Below are positions 1-13,180 of a stretch of 64,000 nucleotides of DNA, in pieces. A program made the position numbers and the translations under genes. Every line of letters starts with the position of its first letter. Position 1 is the stretch's first letter. Source of the stretch: Pyrus communis. Lineage: Eukaryota; Streptophyta; Magnoliopsida; Rosales; Rosaceae. The stretch spans positions 22,531,572 through 22,595,571 of the forward strand of contig NC_084807.1 in assembly GCF_963583255.1 (NCBI RefSeq), given 5' to 3'. A model generated the notes under the pieces. The model was not told the origin of the DNA, searched no databases, and worked only from the letters and a program-made list of their open reading frames with translations.

Positions 1-315
1 AATTATTTAAGAAAAATTATTTAAATCAAATTTCACTTAAATCTTTATAAATACCTATGTATTTGTATGATTTTTAATTACTTATCAGAATTTAAATATT
101 TTTAGATTAAAATGTTCATAAAAATGAATTAGGATAATCTACATAAATTTTATTCTCAAAAAAGTTACCGAGAAAAATAATTAGGTAAAAATCATTATTT
201 AATAATCTCGAACTAAAATTTTAAGCTAGTTGGTGGAGAAAAGCAATTTTTGGGTTATAGCTTAAAATTTTAAGGTTTATCCACAGGAGTTGGAGATGGT
301 CTAATATTATAACTC
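1..315. other. AT-rich flank, no gene seen
   Basis: AT-rich sequence with no supported coding region or RNA gene. Its last bases, TTATAACTC at 307-315, look like the left target-site duplication of the next element. Confidence 0.5.
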
Positions 316-1034
316 AGGAAATTTTTTGAAATGTCATATGAACTGGTTAGTATTTTTCAGTTTGTCATATAAACTAAAATTTTAAGCAATTTGTAATACC
401 AACTTTTGAAATCATTAATTTGTCATCTCTTCCTAACCCCGTTAAGTTTTCCATCCAATATAAGTCATATGCTTCGCACATGACTTGTGTTTAGGGTTAT
501 TTCGATCATTTTAATACCTTACTTCCCTTTTACTAAGTTGTATTCGACAAAAAACTGTGGGCTTCTCATGCAATGGAACAATATTTTCTATATGACAACA
601 ATTAAATGATTATGCAATGCACTCTCTTCTAGTTATTCCAAATCTGTAATGATACACAAGTGAGAGTTTTTGCATTTTAGCATGTCGAAGAATAATTTCA
701 TACGGGCTCTATAAATGAGAAACAAATTGACGTTTTGTGCCATAAATGAAGTTGTAGATGCATATGTGCTAAAAAATGTAAAAAATATTAAGGGTTTGTA
801 CTATATAAAAGTAAAAAAAACTTGTGAAAAGATGTTAAAATGACCTAAAAACCCTGAACACAAGTCATGTGCGAGGCACATAACTTATATTGAATGGAAA
901 ACTTAACGGAATTGGAGTGAGATGACAAATTAAAGATTTTGTAAAGTTGGTATGATAAATTGCTTAAAATTTTAGTTTATATGACAAATTGAAAAATATG
1001 AACAAGTTCATATGATATTTCAAAAAAAATTCTC
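316..1034. mobile_element. Long-TIR non-autonomous DNA transposon (Mutator-like)
   Basis: The left arm (about 316-520) and right arm (about 825-1034) are imperfect inverted copies about 200 bp long. For example, TTTGAAATGTCATATGAAC on the left matches the reverse complement of GTTCATATGATATTTCAAA on the right, and the CATGACTTGTG / CACAAGTCATG blocks also pair. The flanks TTATAACTC (307-315) and TTATATCTC (1035-1043) differ at one base, as expected for an aged 9-bp duplication. No transposase is encoded. The Mutator-like class rests only on long TIRs plus a 9-bp TSD. Confidence 0.7.
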
Positions 1035-2288
1035 TTATATCTCATTCATATATGCTCAAAAAAGCAAATGAAAACGGCTTAGGATGATGTTATGAGGATC
1101 AAATTTTTAAACAAAATTTGAAACCAAATGATGTGGTTGTAGATGATTGGAATATTACGTAAGTGTTGATAACATAATTTTTCGCCGGATTGAATTGACA
1201 ATGGATTATATAGGCCCTTTATGCAAAGGAATTCTCATTTTTTTCAAAAGATGGAGATTAGGTGTGGGGCTTACTCTACATCGAATTTTAACGATCCAAA
1301 TCGTCTGTTTTGTAAGTCTCGATTCATAGATCATCTTTGTAAAAATTCAATTCAATCCGAAACCATTTGTCTATTTAATTATCAAGATAAAATTTCATTG
1401 TTTCTTATATAACAAAGTATTCATTAACTTCTTTGAACCCAATTAGATCTCTTAAACATTTCCAATTTAGTTAATATTTTGCAAGGATGATATATAAGGT
1501 GCAAATTGAAAAATAGATGGTTTGGATCGTTAAAGTTCGATGTAGTGTAGACCCCACAACTAATCCCCATTTTTATAATAAAAAAAGTTGAGGATCCATT
1601 CCCTTAAAGATTTCCACGGATCATATATCATTAGGAATGGCATAAACTAATTCTTCGACGACTCTTTATAACAATAGTTTCTCAACCTTAACACAATTGT
1701 TTGTCTTTCAACTAAAAATTTGTGACTATTGGCCTCTTAACTCATCAAAATGTGTAACTATGATCATTTTCATCTACTTCATCAAAACTTCCGTCAAAAT
1801 GCTACAATTGGATTAAAGATGAGAGACCATTTCTCCAATATCAATTGGATAAAAGTTGAGGGAATATTTCTCCATGTTGAAGTTGAATAACCGTTGCTTC
1901 AATTTTGCTTATTGTGTGATCAATGATTATAAATTTTTTATTAAAAGACCCTTGCTTAAATTCAGTTAAATTTGATACACCATTACTACAATTTCCTCCA
2001 AAACAAAATAAATCATGAATTACAATATTGTATTATTATTTCTGTCTAATAGATTTTAGAATGGGGAGTTAATTTTCACTTTTTACTTTTAGGAGGAGAC
2101 AAAGAATGTGCTCACTCTTTACTTTTAGGAGGAGACAAAGAATCATTCCCCTTTAATACATCCTTCGCATAGCACTGGGCATTCCTTTATTCTTAATTAC
2201 GGTTTGACACATGTGCAAAAAAATTTGTGTTTTTATGGTATATTTCTGCATTGAAAAACAGATTCTTCCAAAAAAAGGAGAAAATGTC
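1035..2288. other. Intergenic DNA, no gene recognised
   Basis: Short open frames here have no recognisable domain and AT-biased composition. A short direct duplication (CTTTACTTTTAGGAGGAGAC) sits at about 2084-2145. Nothing else is supported. Confidence 0.4.
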
Positions 2289-2487
2289 GGAAGAGGATCC
2301 TCTCCTGAGCGCAGGATGGGGATCCTCCTGACTACGAAATCCGGGCCGTTCAAATTTAATCCAACGATTGCAATTTTTATAACTTTTAGAGGACCTCCCT
2401 GTTTGAAACCGTTGGATTAATTTTGAACGGCCTAGATTTTGTGGTCAGGAGGATCCTCATCCTGAGATCAGGAGAGGATCCTCTTCC
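2289..2487. mobile_element. MITE with GGAAGAGGATCCTCTCC termini
   Basis: A 199-bp inverted-repeat element. The left end GGAAGAGGATCCTCTCCTGA is mirrored at the right end by TCAGGAGAGGATCCTCTTCC. Inner blocks also pair: GGGCCGTTCAAATT with AATTTTGAACGGCC, and TCCAACG with CGTTGGA. No coding capacity. I could not find a convincing target-site duplication, so the superfamily is open. Confidence 0.65.
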
Positions 2488-3166
2488 AACAAGGTCAACC
2501 CAGAAAAGACTGTAACCAACTATCCAAAGCCCAGAAGGCTTCATCCCCATCCCCATAGAAAATTGACCAAATATATCATCCCAAAGAAACAAAAATCGCA
2601 AGTACTCAAAAGACCGCAACAGAAATAACAACTGATACACAGCAGATAACAAATATTCAGCTTCAAAGCCGACTAGCAAATGGATCTGATCAGTTTTTCT
2701 CGCTGTGTAGATCACTAACAATCATGCTTGGGCTAGAAAGCAATGTGTGCCGTAAGTACATGTAACAATCGTTATCATTTCCACACCAGAAAGAGTGGAC
2801 TAAGTTAGAGACCTCTAAAACAAACCTAGTATTAAAGTAGCACAGAAACAACTTTCCATCAAAGGGCACATGACAAATCCAACAGACTCATCATGATCCG
2901 TGCGAAGCATGTTCTAGTAAAAAATGATCAAATGCCTCAGGGATTCAACAAGCAGAGAACTCAACAGAATCTTAACTATCATTGCCCGAAGAAAACTTTT
3001 AAGTCAATTTGGGTAAGGCATGAACCTCCCCAAACCTAGAGGAGTACAATTAAACACCAAAATTTCAGGTCTAACATCATAATTAAATTCAAAGCCAAAA
3101 CTTGTGAACAAAAATATTCTATTACAGCAAGGTAACAAGACGAACTAACGTAATCAATACGACCTT
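2488..3166. other. Downstream flank and probable 3' UTR of RPL35
   Basis: No coding region is supported. The part nearest 3166 is probably the 3' UTR of the minus-strand ribosomal protein gene. The extent is inferred, since no clear poly(A) site could be assigned. Confidence 0.4.
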
Positions 3167-4011
<845 letters not shown>

Positions 4012-4074
4012 TGCTGGTGCGTGCGTGCGAGTTCTGCAACGGCGGCTCCTTCTCTCTAGCTTGACGGGAAAATG

Positions 4075-4083
4075 AAACCCTAA
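4075..4083. promoter_or_regulatory. Telo-box AAACCCTAA near the RPL35 transcription start
   Basis: AAACCCTAA lies 64-72 bp upstream of the RPL35 start codon. This motif is known in plant ribosomal-protein and EF1-alpha promoters, usually near the transcription start. Assigning it to RPL35 is inferred from position. Confidence 0.6.
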
Positions 4084-4110
4084 ATTTTGAGTAGCGGTGG
4101 ATTTAGCGGG

Positions 4111-4118
4111 TTTTTATA
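4111..4118 (-). promoter_or_regulatory. TATA box of RPL35
   Basis: TATAAAAA on the minus strand, about 100 bp upstream of the ATG and about 30 bp upstream of the telo-box, fits a core promoter for RPL35. Confidence 0.55.
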
Positions 4119-4274
4119 CGTAGCGCGGGTGTATGGACTTTAGGTTGGGTATAATTAGGCTATTGCTGATTTGGGTTTTAGTTATACAAATGGAAATGGG
4201 TCTTAGTCAAGGAGCCCGCTTTGAAGCCCATGTCTTGCGAAAGTTCAGCCCAAATTGCGTAGCAAGCTAATTCT

Positions 4275-5311
4275 TTTAGTAAATGTTTTTTAACCAAAAT
4301 AGTTCATGAGATTTGTATAACACATCACTTTAGTACCTGAGATTGAAAATCAATAGAAATAATCCCTGAGATTGTCCACCATCCATTATTTTGGTTCTTC
4401 CGTTAAAAACTCCGTTAAGTGTCCTAGAGCTATTGGCCTTAAGTTTGAGCAATTTTCAAAGCTTCGTAACTCAATCGTTTCTTAACCAAATTCGACCCAT
4501 AATATATCAAAATGAAGATAGAAAAGTGTAGAATAAGATTATAAGCCCAATGGTTCTCGGAGATGGCTGGAAAATAGCCTGAAATGTGACTGGTCAGTAG
4601 GAAAACTGGAAAACTCGCCGGAAACTGGGAAGATTTAAACGTTCATAACTTCTTCATTACTCAACGAAATCAAGTGATTCAAAAACAAAAATCATACTTA
4701 TCAACTAGACAAAGAGAATGGTACCTTTACCAATAGCTAATTCGCTATGATATGGCCAGAAAACAGCTCGAAAGTGGCTAACTTGAGACAAAAATAGTCA
4801 CTTTCGAGTAATTTTCCGGACAAACCACGCCTATTTAGCCATCAAGAAAGGTACCATGCTCTTCGTCTCATTGATAAGTATGATTTTTATTTTTGAATCA
4901 CTCAATTTCGTTGAGTATTGAAGAAGTTCTGAATGTTTAAAGTTTACCTAGTTTCCGGCAAGTTTTCCAGTTTTCCCGCGGACCAGTCACCTTTTACGCT
5001 ATTTTTCGGCATCTCCGGCAACCATTGGGCTTTCAAAGAGGTATAATCTTGTTCTACACTTTCCTATCTTCATTTTGATATATTATGGGTCAAATTTGGT
5101 TAAGAAACGATTGAGTTACAAAGCTTTGAAAATTGCCCAAACTTTCGGCCAAGAGCTCCAAGACACCTAACGGAGTATTTAACAGAATGACCAAAATAAT
5201 GGATGGTGGACAATCTCAAGGACCATTTCTATTGATTTTCAATCTCAGGGACCAAAGTGATGTGTTATGCAAATCTCGGGGACCATTTTGGCTAAAAAGC
5301 CTTTAGTAAAT
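4275..5311. mobile_element. Foldback element, 1017 bp, with direct target duplication
   Basis: The element (4285-5301) is almost entirely an inverted repeat: 4285-4780 folds back on about 4800-5301 with only a short centre. Paired landmarks include CATAATATATCAAAATGAAG (left) and CTTCATTTTGATATATTATG (right), and ATCATACTTATCAA with TTGATAAGTATGAT. It is flanked by direct copies of TTTAGTAAAT at 4275-4284 and 5302-5311, consistent with a 9-10 bp Mutator-type duplication. The ends (GTTTTTTAACCAAAAT / ATTTTGGCTAAAAAGC) match the family of the 280-bp element at 25522. No transposase frame is present. Confidence 0.85.
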
Positions 5312-7485
5312 ATTGAAGCCTAAAGAAAATGGGTAACTACGGTTCAGTAATTCTCCTCCTTACATCTAATTGAAAGATCTTTGGTTCGATTCATTGAAAG
5401 TTTGATACCCAAGTGAGACTGAAGACCATATCTTTGCGTCAAGAAAAGAGGAATGAGAAGATTACAACTCTGGCTTTGGCTGGAGAAGTAATTATCAATC
5501 ACCATAATCAATAGAATAAGAAGTATTTGATATAAAATATTTTTTTGATATATTCAACCATAAAATAGGGGGATTAGGTTAGACCAAACAGTGAGTCTGT
5601 CACTAACTAGGTATTGAACTCGATAGAAATATAATACGTCTTCGTCATTCATATGAGTCGAACTCAATAACTTTAACTTACAAATAAAGAAAAATATGAA
5701 TAAATTGTAGTACTACTTGGTAAAAAATATTTGATTTTTAAAATAATAAAACATTGTTATCATTTTAATATAAGCATTCGTGAAAAGGTGTTAATTTCTT
5801 CGCAACCATTTCAAAACGAAATTGGGAATGAAGGTAGAGGGAGAATTTCCTTCTTTTTTCCTTATATGTAAAAGAGAGAGAATTGGGACTAAGAACAAAA
5901 GGCTTCATCCAGAAACTCATTGACCATCATCAGTCATGGCATCCAACCATTATAAGCCCATCTTGATTACTTAATTGGTTTCAAGAAGGCAAAGTCGAGC
6001 GCAGTCCCATTTAATAGCATAAGATTTTGTTGTTGATGTTGTTGTATTGGATTCAAGGAGGCAAAGCCGAAAAGAAAAGAAACTACAAGATAATGATTCT
6101 AGACTGAGCCTTGCCCATTTTATCGTCTTGACTAACAAGCAGCACGCTAGTAGGAAAGGGTCATCCTAAACAGCGTAAGTAGCAAATTATGAAGTTTCTT
6201 TGTAGCTGGTTCAACATGCTATTATTTATAATTTATATCAATAATAGTGTTCGGGTAGGAAATCTCACTCAGAGGGGTCTCTGGCTCGAGCACACTGCTC
6301 CCCAAAGAGTTGGCACCTTGGTTGGTTGTCGTGCTCCTACTTGTTGAGATGCTGCAAGAGGAGGACAAAGTTAGTTCTGAAAGGTACCTTTGTGGGGCCT
6401 TAGGTGTAGGTCTTGAGGCTCACAATCAAAACTAACTAAGTGCTTAGGCGTGCCACTACCATCTTAGCATGACAGATGTAGAACAAGTGTGTTTAAGGAG
6501 ATTACTTGCGCCCCAAGTTATTCTGACTTCTTGTTATCAAATGATTGTCCTAGATGGGTTTAGTCTACATTAAATTCTTTTCTATACCTTGGGATGAAGG
6601 ACTTTTAGTTGGTTATCTTGTATGCTTAAAGGGTGGAGGTACATATCTGATTAAGTCATCAGTTTAATTCACATTTAGTCTTCTTATGACAGTAAAACCA
6701 CTAAGTGAATCAGATCTGAGAATTGATGGAACTTTGGTTCATCAAAAGACTGGAAATGACTTGAATATAATTGGGGAATGCATCATAATACCAGATCTAT
6801 TACCTTAAAGACAAAACAAAGAGAGTCGGGCAAGATTTCACCTTGTCGGGCAATGTTTAAATGTCTTGTGGTCTATTCTCTTTGTAGTTACAGAAGGTTG
6901 AGTACTAAAGCAAGATGAGTGGTGAACAAGTTTACATAAGAGAATCGATACTACAACATTTAGAAAACGTAGCAAAGCTTTTACACTAGACAAAAGATGT
7001 CTTTCTAAGGGGAGTCTAAGGCTGAAAAGGTACAGAATCTGGACAAAACACAGCTTTCTGGGTATTTGCTTGACTAAGAGGCAAATTGTATGTTTGTTTG
7101 TTTGATTGGTTGAGTGTCCTTTTCTCTGGGGCATCTTCCTCCTTTTATAGACGAATTAACCCGACTGTACAATTTCTGCTCTTGCCCGAAAGCAACTGAA
7201 GGGTAGTGAGTCATCAACATTTTTACATGTTCTACCATTTAGAAAGTACTTTTGGGTCGAGAGTAGGTAGATTTCCATCGGTTGTCACTTCTCTTTTAAG
7301 CACCTAACCTTTGCATTAAATGGGAAGCCGTCATATTGTCTCGAGATGGGTATCTGGGCTTGACTCTAGGCCTCGGGCAAAATCTCCTTTATTGAGCTCT
7401 TTTAGGCTTTCTTCCCTTGAAGTCCAAAGTTAAATATTAACCCAAACAAATAGCAGCAAAGTTCATGCAATGTTAACTCTAGAAA
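5312..7485. other. Intergenic DNA, unassigned; possibly degenerate retroelement from about 6200
   Basis: No supported gene. From about 6200 the composition becomes less AT-rich, with repeat-like phrases (for example TCGGGCAA twice at 6825-6853). That could be an old LTR-retrotransposon remnant, but no protein motif or intact terminus is visible. A 98-residue minus-strand frame at 6838-7134 has no recognisable domain and is not called. Confidence 0.25.
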
Positions 7486-9412
7486 GTTGACGTAGTGAGA
7501 AAGTCATGCAATTTGAAACCCTATATATGGCCCATCATATATCAATCAAATTATAACTTGGTACTACAACTGTAGTTGGTGCATGGACATCGCTCGTTCG
7601 ACAACAATATAAACCAAACTCATAACCTCTCCTAAAAAGTTGACGTAGTGAGAAAGTCATGCAATTTGAAACCCTATATATGGCCCATCCTATATCAATT
7701 GAATTATAACTTGGTACTGCAACTGTAGCTAGTGCATGGGCATCGATCGTTCAACAACGATATAAACCAAACCCATAACCTCTCCTAGAAACTTGACGTA
7801 GTGAGAAAGTCATGTGATGAGCGGATTTTATATTATATATTTAACCCTATTCTTAGTATATTTTGGAAGAATTTTGATACTTTGAATTGTATTTCTAATA
7901 TAGGACTTTCGACTTCCTCTAGAACAAAACATAATCAAATGGATGAATTTTGGAGTAATTCCAGTTGGAGGACGTTCGCGAGTCACTTGGCTTGATCGTA
8001 TCAAAATATCAGATTTTTCCACCAAGTAGTTATTTTCTGGCGATAAAATAAAGGAGCAGTGTGCAGTGCTAGAATAGTGACGTTTTGGGCTTGACTTGCG
8101 TTTTTGGAGCCCAATATGATCTCAGATGGTTTCGTGGTCTTGTAGAGATGTGTTCAGAATATCCTGATCTTTAAAACAAGCTATCTCGGACCTGATTTGG
8201 AGGAGATTTGAGGCTAAAACGTGAATGGACAGTTTCTGTGCAGTTTATCCTAACTTAATTAGGACTTTATGTTTTAATATATTTTATTATTAGTTAGCTT
8301 CCTAGTGGAAATAAGAGACTTGGTTCCTAGGGTTTGTGCGGCTGGCTTTGAGGAAGATATTTAAGGTTTTAGTCAACCCTAGTTTGGGACTGTGCTTTCT
8401 TTTATGAAATTTTGGAGACAGAGTGATTGCTAGGGTTCATGAAGATTTTCTACTTTAAGGTGTTTTCATTCCTTTTATTCTTAATAATATTTTCTATGAT
8501 TTCAATTATGACTATGCGTAACTAATTCATTTTGCTAGGGTTAGGCCATGAACCTTAGCATGAATATGTAATTTTATTAATTTGCTTATGAATGGATGCA
8601 TGCTTGCTTTGAATTATTAATCACTGCGATTAAAACTATCTATATATTTTAATGATTGATCACCATTAGGGTATTTAGACAAGTAATTTGATGCAATTTA
8701 TGTTGGAACATCACCCTGAAATTGAGGAGGGCTTCTTGTGATTAGTAATTGTAAGTTCACTTAAGGCAAACATCACGCTCTTAAGGGTTGCATGATTTTT
8801 CAAAGGGTTTTCACGAAGCTTGATGAGTCTTGCATGTTTATATTTGATCTGAACATCACAGACGGATTGCATGTTAGATATACATTTTCGCTTGAACATC
8901 ACAAGGAAAATATGCATTAGGAAAACCTAACCTTCAAAGCATGGATATGGAAATTCATAAGTAATTGATAGAATTGCATAGGATTGTGATGATGACGGCT
9001 AAACCCTAGTCTTTCCCTAAATTGATTTTAATTAAAAAACGTTTTTCTGTTTGCTGCCTTTATTTTCTAACTTCTAGGTTTCTTTAATTGTTAATTCAAT
9101 ATTTTCAAACTCCAAAATCTGAAATCTTTGATAAAAATCTGTTTTAATAGTTAATGAAGAGTTGATTTAATTACGAATTAGTCAAACAATCTTTGCATGA
9201 GCAATTATACTACAATGACTTTGTATTCTTGCAAGTATTTTCAATGATTTTAACCCTATTTGCGCAGGTACAAAAAATCCTATCATCATGCAATTTGAAA
9301 CCCTATATATGGCCCATCCTATATCAATCGAATTATAACTTGGTACTGCAGTTGTAGCTGGTGCTTAGACATCTCTCATTTGACAACGATATAAACCAAA
9401 CCCTAACCTCTC
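7486..9412. repeat. Three tandem copies of a 153-bp unit, the third split by a solo LTR
   Basis: Units start at 7486, 7639 and 7792 (spacing 153 bp each) with the shared start TTGACGTAGTGAGAAAGTCATG and shared blocks such as CCCTATATATGGCCCATC and ATAACTTGGTACTRCAACTG. The third copy breaks after AAAGTCATG at 7814 and resumes with CAATTTGAAACCC at 9291, ending near 9412. Function unknown. Confidence 0.85.
7815..9285. mobile_element. Solo LTR, 1471 bp
   Basis: The insert begins TGATGAGCGGATTTTATA and ends AAAAATCCTATCA, giving LTR-type TG...CA termini with short matching ends (TGAT/ATCA). It is bounded by TCATG at 7810-7814 and 9286-9290, an exact 5-bp target duplication. The empty site can be read from the two intact neighbouring 153-bp units, where GTCATG runs straight into CAATTTG. 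No internal coding region remains, so recombination between two LTRs probably removed it. Lineage not assigned; strand cannot be fixed. Confidence 0.85.
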
Positions 9413-12400
9413 TGAAGCATAAGGATAGTGATATCATGGATAATAAAGCATGACACATGACACATGACACATGCATTGACTGATACAATCATGCTTCCCC
9501 CCAACTAGTTGCAATATAAGCAATGTATATGAAAGTGATGATATCTGCCAAAAGTCAAGTAGTGGAAAGGAAATCTGATTCATTTCACCAAAGGTACTTT
9601 AATTTGATCAAATCTCTACCATCAACATGTTAAAGATCTATCTTGATTGCAAATCTCTTAACGAATCTTTCAAAATGATTAATCACCTTTTAATTAAAGA
9701 ATTAGGGTAATTACTGTTGTCATTAGATAATATTATCTCATCAATGTCTTTATTTAAAAATTCGTAAATGCGCATAGTTTCTTCGTGATCGTTGTTGAAT
9801 TTCAGTACTGATGTTGTGGTGTGATTCTCGTGAGCTAAACATTTCCTCATTTATTTGTCACTACCACTAATCAATTACTACAACACTTAACAATATATAA
9901 AAACATAAGAAAAAAGTTCACCGAGGAAGCTAGTGTGATAAGCATTTTGGAAAATCTCCTATAGTGAATGGCAAGAGCTAACAATAATATGTAAGAAATT
10001 TGACAAAAAAGAACTTATCGCTCCAGCAGTTAAAAACATTTATTTCTTCTCTGTCCCAAATCATAACATTGCCTGCTCTGTGCCTGCATCTCTATATGAT
10101 CCTTCTTATGAAGGGACTCCTATAAGGGAAAATAGATGGAAAATTTTGAAATAGGTCTAATTTTATAGGTCACTTTTTGAAATAGATCTAATTTTTAGTT
10201 ATTTTGGACCCATATCAAAAAACTCCAAAATAGATTTATGTTCTGACATAATCATTAAGCTATGGAGATCGAGATCACCTCAGTCCAAATTGCCGACCCT
10301 TCAAAATGTTAATCAAATTAATAGATGGCCATTACTACTTGAATTCATTGGAAGATGACGCTAATTATATAATTAAATAGGGTGCCACTATCTGACTATA
10401 TCATCATCGTCCACCGATCGATTGCAAGATTTGACTAAGTAACAGCTAACAACAACAAGAAGATTTTTCCTTTTCATGTCTCCATTGTAGGGTTTTGGAG
10501 TAAAAAGTCAAGAAATCTTTGTACATTCGAGCTAGGGTTTGCAAACAGTTCGATAATATACATAACCAACGAATGAGAACTATAGCTAAGGGCCTCCCCT
10601 ATGTATAACCAGCGAAAAAGAACAAGTAATATAGCTAGATGCCTCCCCCTGTGCAGGCCCCAAGGCCATCTGCATACTGCATATATGCGACTTTTTTTGG
10701 CTTACGTTGATGGAAACAAAGCTTAAATCTATCAGCCAACTACAACTTGTTGGTGTTAATGTGGAAAATATGAAAGGCAATTTTGAAGTATGACTTGAGT
10801 CGTTTCTTTAAATTGTTATTTATCTTCACTCAAATGAGTTTGCTAAAAAATTCTTGGTAAATAAATTACAGGATACAATAAAGTTTAAAATTTGTAAATA
10901 GCAAAATTCGAAGTATTCTCTTAAAAATAATTAGAAAGAAATTGTATGATTGAGATGTAGATAAAGACAATAAGAAACTGTTCTGTGAACAATTTCTAAC
11001 TGTTAATAATCTGGCAGACATCATCGGTTATGTATTTTATGTCATGACACCCATTCATATCAATTCGAAGTGTCCCCATTCATATCAATTCGAAGTGTCC
11101 AAATGGTCACGTCTGTTTACAAAACCACCGGTGCCTTTAATTTGGCACTGTTTCAATTTGACTGAACCGTTGCCAGTACTACAAAACCTAATATTTAAAA
11201 GTGCATGGCTCTTCTTTTTCTTTTTTTTGGCGAAAGTGCGTGGCTCTTAGACAAAGTTACGTCTGCATCATTTCAACTAAAAGACGTGCACTTTGAGTGT
11301 TGTACTATTTCAATCAATAGACATAGTAGTTGGGCTAAGAACCAAATCTTACACACCACTATTCCACTATATAATTATACGTTGTATATGTTAACTACAT
11401 TGCAAAAGATGAAGAATTGGTATAGAGGAAGAAGAAGATGATACAGAGAAACAAACAGGAGAGAATGTATTGATTGTTTTGAGAAAATGTATACAACTGA
11501 ACTTGAAAAAATGATATCTATACAATTCCTTATATAGTTATATATTCCAATTACAATAATACCCTTCTAACTATATTAACAAACTCAATCGCTAGAATAA
11601 TGTTATGTGGCATTTCTGTTATATCAGTTATTAGTATATATTTATGAAATCTCCATCACAACTGTGTAATTAGAAACAGCCTATCAAATTTTAGTACTAA
11701 CATTTTTTCAGAACTTTTCCTTTTACGTTTTTACACTGAAAACATGCATGATAATTTTTTTTTTTAAATGTCAATAATAATATGTCAAATTTCTGCTTCT
11801 TTTCTTTATATATTTTCATATAAATTGATCATTTTTTTTTGGGTCATTTATTTGGTGGGAATGGAATAAATGTCCAAATCATGTAGATAAAATGCACCCT
11901 CACTACAAACCGCTTTGACATTTTCTTCTCTTCAAGATCTTTTCTAGTATTTTTTTTACTGAAAACATATAAATAATTGGCATAGTACAATTGATAATTG
12001 AAAGAGGGTTGAACCCGGAAATTCGAAACTTCTTGTGTAAGAGAATATATGTTGATGACTATTAACCAACTAAATTACAAGCTCTTTAAGATACTATTTT
12101 ATTGGCAGAGGAAAAAAAAAAAAAACTCTTACTAGAAGGGTTAAAGCCTCAAATTAAGGTGCATGGTTGCATTTGCATATAGATTACATATTTCACGTCG
12201 GCCCAAAAATTAAAATAAATAAATGAAACTTAAAATAGGAAATGCTCATGCAACTCATGATCCATGTGTATAGTCAAAACCCCAAAGGCCGCTGTCCACA
12301 ATATGAATCATACCCCCAAATAATAGATTTTTTTTTTCTTTTTTCCTCAAATATTCTGGAAATTAGTCATCTCCACATGTGGTTCAATATTGTAGTAGAT

Positions 12401-13026
12401 AGAATGTTGAATTTCTATTCATGCATCTCCGTTTTGAAACTCTCTTCAATCCTAAATTATTATAATAATTACGAACCATGATGCTCCCCTTAACAATAAT
12501 AAATTAGAATAAAAAAAAAAAAACTCTCCATCTCCATGCCAACATTTGTAATAAAAAAAATATAGAATCATAACCACTTGCCCAATGGATTGGAGTTTGG
12601 AGACTTATCTGCCCACTCACCTTTCCTTCTTATCTGGTTTTCCTTAATGCACATTTTAAACAAATTCAAATTACTCACTGAATGAGCTTAATTACTACTC
12701 TTAATACAGCAAGCCCTACATTTCCAATACGCACTTTATTGACTTCCATTACCCTTGACCAAAGAAATCAAATAAATCTAGAAGACGTGATCAAGATCAT
12801 ATATGTGTGTGTGTGTGTGTAAGAAGGAAAACGTGATCAAGTTAGGTTGCAATGTACAAAACTGATCTCTCCATGTCATCAATTTTGGTTCAAATCAATA
12901 GTTGCGTATACAAACACAATAGTGTCCCTCTCGGTTAGTTATAGTGTCCCTTTCAGTTAGTTATTTTTTGGCAGATCACAATTTAATGTCTCTCCACACA
13001 ATCATAGATGACAGCATATAAATTAA
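9413..13026. other. AT-rich intergenic DNA, no gene recognised
   Basis: Short frames have no domain signatures. Visible structure is limited to a (GT)n microsatellite at about 12803-12820, several A/T homopolymers, a duplicated CCCATTCATATCAATTCGAAGTGTCC phrase at about 11048-11100 and a weak SINE-like block at 12000-12095 listed separately. Confidence 0.4.
12000..12095 (-). mobile_element. Possible degenerate tRNA-derived SINE fragment
   Basis: Read on the minus strand, TTTAGTTGGTTAATAG resembles a Pol III A box and GTTTCGAATTTCC a B box about 50 bp later. No poly(A) tail or target duplication was found, so this is tentative. Confidence 0.25.
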
Positions 13027-13180
13027 GGAAAAATAATAAAAATGGTTTGAAAATTTTGAATTTTAACGATAAAGAACAAAATAAAAAGTAAAATGAATAG
13101 TACCATGATTGACTTTTTAGTATAAAAATGTGATTTTTCGTTAAAATAAACAGTACCGAAAGTTTTTCGTTAAAATTTCT
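13027..13180 (-). mobile_element. Dispersed MITE family, copy 1
   Basis: About 150 bp matching, in reverse orientation, the copies at 18743 and 39059. Shared marks are TGAATAGTACC, GACTTTTTAGT, AAAATGTGATTTTTCGTTAAAAT and CAGTACCG. Non-coding. Confidence 0.6.
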
